DNA of 19,564 nt, from contig CAYOLL010000114.1 of NCBI GenBank assembly GCA_964404765.1, positions 1 through 19,564 of the forward strand, read 5' to 3'. The stretch is from CAYOLL01 sp964404765 [NCBI: uncultured Gemmatimonadota bacterium] (GTDB lineage: Bacteria; 4572-55). The position numbers and the translations under genes were made by a program. The notes under the pieces were generated by a model. That model did no database searches. It was not told where the DNA came from and saw only the letters and a list, made by a program, of their open reading frames with translations. This document shows positions 14,048 to 19,564 of the stretch, piece after piece. Position 1 is the stretch's first letter. The number at the start of each line of letters is the position of its first letter.

Positions 14048-14707
14048 TCATCGGTCTTGATTACCGACGGCTTGGCGGCCTACTACCCGTTTAACGGAAA
14101 TGTCAACGATGAGAGTGGCAATGGCAATCATGGCAATGTCTTTGGCGCAGCGTTGACGACGGATCGGTTTGGAAAGGTCAATAGCGCGTATAATTTTGAT
14201 GGCGTGAACGATTATATTCAAGTTCAAAACTCCAATAGTTTAAATTCAATTACGGAAGAGTATACTATTTGCGGGTGGATCAAACCCATGGCTCTTTATA
14301 GTGAATGGATAACTGTTTTGACCAAAGGAAATTCAACCTCCACTAAAACGCATTATAGCGTAGCCTACCATTCAAATAGCTTTCACCCTGAACTTAGGAT
14401 TACTGATTTGAATAACCAGTCCGTGATTAGGTATGTGGACATAACTAATTGTTTAGACTTTGGTAAATGGACATTTTTTTGCTGGAAATTTAAGCGAGGC
14501 GCTTTTGAATTTTATAAAAATGATATCGCTTTAGGTAGTTATAATACAGGAGTAACCTCATTATTACAAAACGGGTTACCTCTTGAGATTGGACGCGACG
14601 CCCCAGGCCAGTTGGAATTTCTCAACGGAATGCTGGATGATCTTCGCATTTATAATCGTGCTTTAACTGATAGTGAAATCCAAACATTATATCGGGAAGG
14701 TAACTAA
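13715..14707 (+). pseudogene. 5'-truncated lipoprotein: Fn3-like segment plus LamG domain
   Basis: This frame has 330 codons if read from the GTG at 13715. It starts abruptly inside a domain: the first 111 codons match codons 94-204 of the intact lipoprotein at 14778, at about 85 of 111 residues by hand count and with no gap. They form the end of a carboxypeptidase-regulatory-like domain (IEGETRPADIPL) and an Fn3-like domain (PPALVAPANN to WKFAT). From about residue 115 a concanavalin-like LamG domain follows (GLAAYYPFNGNVNDESGNGN, YNFDGVNDYI, LDDLRIYNRALTDSEI), typical of secreted carbohydrate-binding modules. There is no signal peptide and no ribosome binding site; the GTG overlaps the TGA of the lipocalin gene (GTGATTGA), so only re-initiation could express it. 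I treat it as a truncated gene, though the reading frame is intact. Confidence 0.75.
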
Positions 14708-14777
14708 TTCAAAGTAGAGCGCCGCTAATAAACGTTTAAAACCGGCGACCATTCAACAATACCATGGAGGTCTTCCA

Positions 14778-15908
14778 ATGAAAAACACATTCCTTTTCAT
14801 ATCGGTGCTGCTTGTCACAAATTTTATCAGTTGTGGCGGCAAAGACGACCCGACGCCAACGACCGGAGCAATCACGGGCAAGGTGACGATGGCCGCCACC
14901 GGCGCAGCCGTGGAAGGGGCCAACGTCTATACCATTCCGGCCAGCGGTGCCGCTACCTCCGGCAGTGACGGCGGTTACGAAATCAAGAGCGTCACGCCTG
15001 GCCAGCATACGGTCATTGCCGGCAAGGGCGACTACAACGGCAGCCGCATGGTCGTGGTGATCGAGGGCGAGACCCGACCGGCCGACATACCCCTGAATCA
15101 AAATCGGCTGCCAAACCCGCCGGCGTTGGTTGCCCCGGCCAATAATTCGTTAAGCCAACCAGTCAGCTTGCAACTGGCCTGGACATGCAGCGACCCCGAC
15201 GGCGACCCGCTGATATACGATGTGTATGCGGACACCTTGACTCCGCCGCAAACACTCGTGATTTCCAACCAGCATCAGACCCAATTTTTGCTGCAAAATT
15301 TAACCGCCCGAAAGACGTATTTTTGGAATATCGTGGCCAAAGATAATAAAGGCGGAATAATGAGCAGTCCGGAGTGGAAATTTGCGACGGCGCTGTTTAC
15401 TCAAACGTGGAGTACGCCTAACAAATCTTCGCGGGCAAGTAACCCAGATGGTGTGTGGTCGTATGGCCGCAAATGGAGCCCGGAAGGAACCGGCTTTGAT
15501 CTTTTTCCTGCCCAATGGACTAACGGATGGAACGGATGGTACCTTGGCGGTGGCCAATGGTATCCAAGTATGGCTTATGCAGACAATGGAGTTGCACTAT
15601 GGGTATCTGATAATTCCAACGGTCTCACTTGCATTCGATGGACATGCCCTTCCACAGGGTCTTACAATCTAACCTCAGCATTTACAGGAATTGACACAAG
15701 AGGCGTAACTGTGCGTGGTTATGTTGTGATAAATACCACTGTAAAATTTAGCGACGACATTACCGCATATCTGGATTCAATCGAGTATACGATGGATAGT
15801 GTTTACCTTCAACAAGGTGATCACGTTGATTTTTTGGTTAAATGGAGTGGAGGAAATGATCCTGTTGCCCACTGGACTGAAATAACTGCAACGATCAAAA
15901 AGTTCTGA
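14778..15908 (+). CDS. Lipoprotein with carboxypeptidase-regulatory, Fn3-like and NPxGxWSYG domains
   Basis: This 376-residue secreted lipoprotein has a signal ending in TNFISCGG. Residues ~32-107 form a carboxypeptidase-regulatory-like beta-sandwich (GAITGKVTMAATGAAVEGAN, GGYEIKSVTPGQHTVIAG). Residues ~113-204 form an Fn3-like domain. From about 206 to the end comes a domain with SNPDGVWSYGRKW, WYPSMAYADNG, TCIRWTCPSTGSYNL, VYLQQGDHVDFLVKW; this 'NPxGxWSYG' jelly-roll pattern occurs in secreted and PEP-CTERM-type proteins and is probably a binding domain. GGAGG at 14766-14770 precedes the ATG. It is the intact paralogue of the truncated gene at 13715, sharing the middle but not the C-terminal domain. 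The GC content falls in the C-terminal domain. Confidence 0.88.
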   Translation: MKNTFLFISVLLVTNFISCGGKDDPTPTTGAITGKVTMAATGAAVEGANVYTIPASGAATSGSDGGYEIKSVTPGQHTVIAGKGDYNGSRMVVVIEGETRPADIPLNQNRLPNPPALVAPANNSLSQPVSLQLAWTCSDPDGDPLIYDVYADTLTPPQTLVISNQHQTQFLLQNLTARKTYFWNIVAKDNKGGIMSSPEWKFATALFTQTWSTPNKSSRASNPDGVWSYGRKWSPEGTGFDLFPAQWTNGWNGWYLGGGQWYPSMAYADNGVALWVSDNSNGLTCIRWTCPSTGSYNLTSAFTGIDTRGVTVRGYVVINTTVKFSDDITAYLDSIEYTMDSVYLQQGDHVDFLVKWSGGNDPVAHWTEITATIKKF

Positions 15909-15942
15909 TAATCTGGTGAACGGCCAAGTTCTGCCAGAGGAA

Positions 15943-16536
15943 TCAGGAGCGGACAAATTCCAACAGCAAAGCATAATCCTGGCGCTGATCGGCGGCCTTT
16001 AATGCGGCGATGTAGCGGCTGCGGACATCGCCTTCTTTGATCAAATTGGCGCTGCCCCAGGTAAAAGGCGGCTGTTTAAAGATGCGCTCCAGGATGACGT
16101 CGGCCATCAACCGGGCATGACGGCCATTCCCGTTCGCAAACGGGTGAATCCGCACTAAGCGGTGATGAAAACGGGCGGCAAACTCATCCGGCGGATAGGT
16201 GTTAAACTCCTGCCAGGCCCGGGCGTCTTCGCCTAAGTTTTTGAGCTCAACAGCGATTCTTTCCCACGAGACGCCGATATTTTTGTTGCCGGTTCGCAGT
16301 TGACCGGCCCAGCGCCACACATTGCCAAACATTTTGGCGTGCAGTTGGCGAATAAACGCGGGGGTCAAAATATCTTTCGACGGGTTACTGTCCAACCATT
16401 CGTAAGCGTCATGAATATTCTGCTGTTCCCACTGATTCAATTCGCCGCGGGTGGTCAGATGGGTGAGGATAAGCCCGTCTACTTCGTTGGGGTCTAAGGG
16501 CGTGGCCCCATCAGGATCGTCAAAGAGCGTCATCAT
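15943..16536 (-). CDS. Fic-domain protein, mobile mystery protein B
   Basis: This 197-residue protein carries the Fic catalytic motif HPFANGNGRHAR at about residues 131-142, the active site of Fic enzymes that transfer AMP or another nucleotide part to target proteins. The opening PDGATPLDPNEVDGL and QWEQQNI, and KMFGNVWRWAGQLRT in the middle, are typical of mobile mystery protein B (TIGR02613). It is the second gene of a minus-strand pair. The ATG at 16536 overlaps the upstream TGA as ATGA, so I prefer it to an ATG three codons earlier. The cellular target is unknown; a toxin role is inferred from the gene pair. It converges on the lipoprotein gene ending at 15908. Confidence 0.88.
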   Translation of the reverse strand: MMTLFDDPDGATPLDPNEVDGLILTHLTTRGELNQWEQQNIHDAYEWLDSNPSKDILTPAFIRQLHAKMFGNVWRWAGQLRTGNKNIGVSWERIAVELKNLGEDARAWQEFNTYPPDEFAARFHHRLVRIHPFANGNGRHARLMADVILERIFKQPPFTWGSANLIKEGDVRSRYIAALKAADQRQDYALLLEFVRS

Positions 16537-17012
16537 TCGTCCCACAAAGTTTTGGGCGTGGTTAATAGGATCTGATCAATGGCCGCTTCCAGCGCTTTTT
16601 CTTCGTCCGCCGGCGACAGACTTTGATCCTCTAAAGCCATGGTGTGCGATATCCGCTGCATCCGTTTTTCGACCAATCGTTTGGCCTTTTCGCGCAGTGT
16701 GTTTTCCAGGCTTGAGCGGGGCACTAAAGCATAGACATAGACGCAATCCAGGGCCTCGGCCACATGCTTCATGGTATTGATGGTCACCCGGCCGGCGGCT
16801 TCATCCTGTTCCAGGGCGGTCACCCGGGCCGGACTGACGCCCAGCCGACCCGCTAATTGCCGGCCATTCATAGCCAGCGCGCTGCGGATCGCCCGAATCC
16901 AGCCTTTGGGCGGCGGCATCAGGGTTTTGAGCGGTTCCAGACGCTTTAGCGTGACGTCCAATTGCTTACGGGCCAACTCTTTATTTTTGACCATGACCAA
17001 AAACTTTTTCAT
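16533..17012 (-). CDS. XRE-type regulator, mobile mystery protein A
   Basis: This 159-residue protein has an N-terminal helix KELARKQLDVTLKRLEPL and PPPKGWIRAIRSALAMNGRQLAGRL. The latter begins a Cro/C1-type helix-turn-helix at about residues 44-90 (GRQLAGRLGVSPARVTALEQ). HTMALEDQSL is near the end. This is the layout of mobile mystery protein A (TIGR02612), found almost always next to the Fic protein B and often on mobile DNA. The start at 17012 is supported by AAAGG seven to eight bases upstream; an ATG 16 codons earlier lies in the AT-rich leader and was not chosen. It probably represses its own operon through the palindrome at the promoter and may hold the Fic partner in check (inference). 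Confidence 0.88.
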   Translation of the reverse strand: MKKFLVMVKNKELARKQLDVTLKRLEPLKTLMPPPKGWIRAIRSALAMNGRQLAGRLGVSPARVTALEQDEAAGRVTINTMKHVAEALDCVYVYALVPRSSLENTLREKAKRLVEKRMQRISHTMALEDQSLSPADEEKALEAAIDQILLTTPKTLWDE

Positions 17013-17109
17013 AACCGCGCCTTTGCCTAAAATAAATCTATTTGTAAATATCCAAAGCAATAAATGAATATAAATGTTAATAAAATAACTAAAAAATTCA
17101 TATATAGAT

Positions 17110-17124
17110 TAAGTATACAACTTA
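17110..17124. promoter_or_regulatory. Palindrome over the -10 box, candidate operator
   Basis: TAAGT at 17110-17114 and ACTTA at 17120-17124 form a dyad with a five-base centre (ATACA). It overlaps the -10 box of the minus-strand promoter. Such a position suits autorepression by the XRE-type protein the operon encodes. The assignment rests on position and symmetry only. Confidence 0.45.
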
Positions 17125-17140
17125 TTTTATTTATTGGCAA
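17112..17140 (-). promoter_or_regulatory. Sigma-70 promoter of the mobile mystery A/B operon
   Basis: Read on the minus strand, TTGCCA (17140-17135) and TATACT (17117-17112) are separated by exactly 17 bases. The predicted start near 17105 gives an AT-rich leader of about 93 bases to the ATG at 17012. The whole 17035-17135 stretch is unusually AT-rich compared with the genes on both sides. Confidence 0.65.
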
Positions 17141-17205
17141 GCAAAAATGTAGTAGTTCAGCGGCATCATTCACATCGTTTTGAACATTCAAGAGGAGGAC
17201 GAAAA

Positions 17206-17886
17206 ATGAAAGTAAAGCTGATGATTTCGATCATGATGATGGGATGCGTATTGGGGACTGCGGCGATGGCAACTGCCCAGCCTACCGCCAAACGCTTGAC
17301 CGAATATGGTCTCAAACTCGGCCTGAATATGGCCAGCCAAAGCCACGAGTTCTTTGAGGAACAGTCTACTGCAGATAAATCCAAACGGATGGGTTTTGTA
17401 TTGGGCGGCTTTATGATTCATAACTTTCGGCCCAATTTGGCGGGTCAGGTCGAATTGCTCTACAGCATGAAGGGCGTCAAATTCAGCGAAGAAGAGTACG
17501 ACGAAGATGAAGAGACCACGCTTGAAAGTACGCTGACGTACAAGCTGACTTATTTGGAAGCGCCGGTATTGGCGCGGTTTTCCCTTTCTTCCGGCGGCAG
17601 CGTAAGGCCTTACCTGCTGGGCGGCCCGGCGATCGGCCTCCTTCTCAGCGCCAAAGGCGAGGTTACGGAAAAAGTTTATGGGGAGGAGTATGATGTGGAA
17701 GTGGACGTTAAGGATGAATTCAAAAGCATGGATATCGGCCTGGTGTTGGGCGGCGGCGTGCGTTTGGAGAGCGGTCTGCTGTTTGAACTTCGCTATACGC
17801 ACGGATTGACAAACATTGATGATACCGGCATCCCGGGAAACGCCACGAACCGGGTGATTTCGATCATGGCGGGATATGTGTTTTGA
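17206..17886 (+). CDS. Outer-membrane beta-barrel protein (OMP_b-brl_2-like)
   Basis: This 226-residue protein has a signal peptide ending near AMATAQ (residues ~19-24). The mature part has the pattern of small outer-membrane barrels of the porin/OMP_b-brl_2 type: YGLKLGLNMASQ at the start, MGFVLGGFMIHNFRPNLAGQVELLYSMKGV split over two strands, LTYLEAPVLARFSL, VRPYLLGGPAIGLLLSAKG, LVLGGGVRL, LFELRYTHGL, and a final VISIMAGYVF with C-terminal Phe. Two strongly acidic loops are present (EEYDEDEETTLES and YGEEYDVEVDVKDE). AGAGGAGG precedes the ATG at 17206, so I discard the longer frame from 17134. Its role is probably structural or in transport; the substrate is not known. Confidence 0.88.
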   Translation: MKVKLMISIMMMGCVLGTAAMATAQPTAKRLTEYGLKLGLNMASQSHEFFEEQSTADKSKRMGFVLGGFMIHNFRPNLAGQVELLYSMKGVKFSEEEYDEDEETTLESTLTYKLTYLEAPVLARFSLSSGGSVRPYLLGGPAIGLLLSAKGEVTEKVYGEEYDVEVDVKDEFKSMDIGLVLGGGVRLESGLLFELRYTHGLTNIDDTGIPGNATNRVISIMAGYVF

Positions 17887-17997
17887 TCGGATTACCGCAA
17901 GCTGCACAGTTTTACCGCTAAGTGCGCCTGTTTTGTTCTGATGTGTCATGGCTTGGTTTATAGACCAAAATTTACCTGCAAAATGGAGGGAAGGAAG

Positions 17998-19564
17998 ATG
18001 AAAAGCAGACTTGTAACACTGATAATGAGTTGGGTGTGGCTGGGTTTTATGAGCGTCGCATTTTCACAGACACCGATTAGCTTCGGCCAAAACATTAGCG
18101 CCAGCTTATCTGTGGATGGCGAAATTGATGTCTACACCTTTACCGGAACATCCGGCGATAAAATCTACATTCTCTTTACTGAGAACAGTTCAGGTACGGA
18201 TTATTTTATGGAACCCTGCCTTGAATTATATAGTCCGACAGGCGCTCTCCTAACCCAAAACTGCGGCGATATGCAAGCGAAAATTTTTTATACGCTGTCG
18301 GTTACAGGCAGCTATTCCATTTTCGCGCGGGATAATGGCGGAGATGATACGGGCAGCTACAACATTTTCATGCAGCGCACCAATAATTCCGGTGGCGGCA
18401 CGGTAATTGGATTTGGCGAAACCCTGCCAAGGACCCTTTCAGTTGATGGAGACGTAGACACCTATACCTGGCAGGGAATCGCCGGCGATGTTGTTGTTGT
18501 CAGAATGACGGAAAATAGTTCCGGTACCGATTATTTTATGGAGCCCTACTTGGAGTTATATCAGCCCAACGGTAGTTTGCTAAACGAGAATTCACAAAAC
18601 GAACAAGCTTATTTAAATATTACCCTCCCGGCTACAGGCGCTTATACCCTGTTAGCTCGGGAAACCGGTGGCGATGACACGGGAGATTACAGCGTTTTTG
18701 TTCAGCGCACATCTAACCCGGATAATACCATTACCATTAACTTTGGACAAACGATTGTGGATAACCTGAATGTAGACGGAAAATTTGACTCCTACACTTT
18801 TTCGGGAAACACCGGCGATAAGGTTGTTATTTATATGACCGAAAGCAGTTCGGGCACGGATTATTTTATGGAACCGTATGTGGCTTTATATCGACCGAAC
18901 GGCGCAATTCTTGCGGCCAAATCGGACGCCAGCCAGCCTAAACTGTTCGTTACGCTGCCCGATAACGGAACGTATACAATTCTGGCCAGCGAGGTTACCG
19001 GCGATGACACGGGTTTTTACAGCGTCTTTCTTCAGCGAACCTCTAATTCGACTGCAACCGCGATTCAATCCGGCCAAACCATTTCGGGAAATCTTAGCGC
19101 CGATGGCATGGTGCACTCATATACCTTTTGGGGCTGCGCGGGCAATACGGTCACCATTCGGATGACCGAAAATAATTCGGGCACGGATTATTTTATGGAA
19201 CCGTTTTTAGGGCTGTACGGCCCTCTTGGCGATTCTTTGATTGAGGCCGCACATGAAAGCCAGGCGGTAATAAACCAGTTTCGTTTACCATGCAGCGGGC
19301 GTTATACAGTTCTGGCGTACGAAGTAACTGGTGATGACACAGGCGGTTACAGCATTTTTGCTTTTGGCATGTCTGGTGTGGAACCAACTTTTACCCTTGT
19401 GTCCCCAAATGGCGGTGAAGCAATGTGCCCGTTGGCTACGCACAATATCACCTGGACATCATCTTGTTCGGATTCTCTGATCAAAATCGAATACACCACC
19501 AACGGCGGAACAAGTTGGACCACCATCATCGAGGCCACGTCCAACGACGGTAGCCATGTCTGGA
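17998..19564 (+). CDS. Secreted protein with four PPC-like repeats and an Ig-like domain (partial, runs off the end)
   Basis: The frame is open for 522 codons from the ATG at 17998 to the window end and has no stop, so the gene continues. AATGGAGGGAAGGA precedes the ATG. Residues 1-23 are a signal peptide (MSVAFSQ at its end). Four units of about 110 residues follow, with the landmark SSGTDYFMEP at ~65-73, 175-183 and 285-293 (NSGTDYFMEP at ~393-402) and GGDDTG or TGDDTG near each end. This resembles bacterial pre-peptidase C-terminal (PPC) domains, which are secreted beta-sandwich modules. From residue ~465 an Ig-like module begins, SPNGGEAMCPLATHNITW then IEYTTNGGTSWTTI, common in secreted proteins of the FCB group. 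A surface or secreted role is likely; a catalytic domain, if any, lies beyond the window. Confidence 0.88.
   Translation, partial: MKSRLVTLIMSWVWLGFMSVAFSQTPISFGQNISASLSVDGEIDVYTFTGTSGDKIYILFTENSSGTDYFMEPCLELYSPTGALLTQNCGDMQAKIFYTLSVTGSYSIFARDNGGDDTGSYNIFMQRTNNSGGGTVIGFGETLPRTLSVDGDVDTYTWQGIAGDVVVVRMTENSSGTDYFMEPYLELYQPNGSLLNENSQNEQAYLNITLPATGAYTLLARETGGDDTGDYSVFVQRTSNPDNTITINFGQTIVDNLNVDGKFDSYTFSGNTGDKVVIYMTESSSGTDYFMEPYVALYRPNGAILAAKSDASQPKLFVTLPDNGTYTILASEVTGDDTGFYSVFLQRTSNSTATAIQSGQTISGNLSADGMVHSYTFWGCAGNTVTIRMTENNSGTDYFMEPFLGLYGPLGDSLIEAAHESQAVINQFRLPCSGRYTVLAYEVTGDDTGGYSIFAFGMSGVEPTFTLVSPNGGEAMCPLATHNITWTSSCSDSLIKIEYTTNGGTSWTTIIEATSNDGSHVW
18070..19377 (+). repeat. Four ~330-base tandem repeats encoding PPC-like domains
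   Basis: The landmark GATTATTTTATGGA recurs near 18198, 18528, 18858 and 19185, giving periods of 330, 330 and 327 bases. Inside each unit the codons for SGTDYFMEP and GDDTG are nearly identical in DNA, while the rest has diverged, so the units are old duplications kept under selection at those motifs. Confidence 0.85.

Noticed and set aside
17134-17149. TTGGCAAG on the plus strand as a sigma-54 -24 element
   Set aside because: There is no GC at the -12 position, and the same bases are the -35 box of the minus-strand promoter.
17188-17949. 253-codon minus-strand frame
   Set aside because: It lies antisense to the barrel gene, which has a signal peptide, a ribosome binding site and barrel strands.
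18070-19377. Regular repeats as a CRISPR array
   Set aside because: The period is about 330 bases and the repeats are coding in frame.

Overview
The window looks like chromosomal DNA of a Gram-negative, didermic bacterium with mixed base composition. Three signal-peptide lipoproteins with lipoboxes, two or more outer-membrane beta-barrel proteins, a sigma-54 activator, and a secreted multi-repeat protein that ends in an 'SPNGGE...ITW' Ig-like module all fit a member of the FCB superphylum (KSB1/Calditrichota/Ignavibacteria-like). That placement is an inference from domain style; there is no rRNA or marker gene here. I see no rRNA, tRNA, CRISPR array or transposase.

Left part (1-6500), signalling and regulation. 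A possible sigma-70 promoter drives a 1176-residue Ser/Thr kinase-AAA-TPR protein. Its TPR portion is clearly more AT-rich than the rest of the gene. A minus-strand toxin-antitoxin pair follows (a TumE-family toxin and a candidate antitoxin). Next comes a GAF-AAA+-Fis sigma-54 activator with a GAFTDA variant of the GAFTGA loop. Behind it lie a perfect 10-bp inverted repeat, a strong hairpin terminator and a -24/-12 promoter with exact spacing. That promoter points at a 38-codon, highly acidic micro-ORF with its own ribosome binding site. This is the most interesting element of the window: activator, possible activator site, sigma-54 promoter and tiny peptide form a self-contained module that I cannot match to a described system.

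Middle part (6364-13050). A TPR protein with a C-terminal winged helix lies on the minus strand, and its last residues are antisense to the micro-ORF. It is divergent from a membrane-anchored protein made of W...YP.G repeats, which has a near-consensus sigma-70 promoter. That gene is followed by a small membrane protein, two translationally coupled lipoproteins and a beta-barrel protein. These look like envelope components.

Right part (13060-19564), secreted and modular proteins. A lipocalin-like lipoprotein runs directly into the 5'-truncated copy of a carboxypeptidase-regulatory/Fn3 lipoprotein that carries a LamG domain. The intact paralogue next door shares the Fn3 segment but ends in a different jelly-roll-like domain. 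This looks like recombination around a shared scaffold with swapped C-terminal domains. A minus-strand 'mobile mystery' A/B pair (XRE regulator plus Fic enzyme) follows, with a promoter and palindromic candidate operator. After it come a small outer-membrane beta-barrel protein and a secreted protein with four ~110-residue PPC-like repeats that runs off the window end.

All functional calls are from reading motifs by eye; no searches were run.
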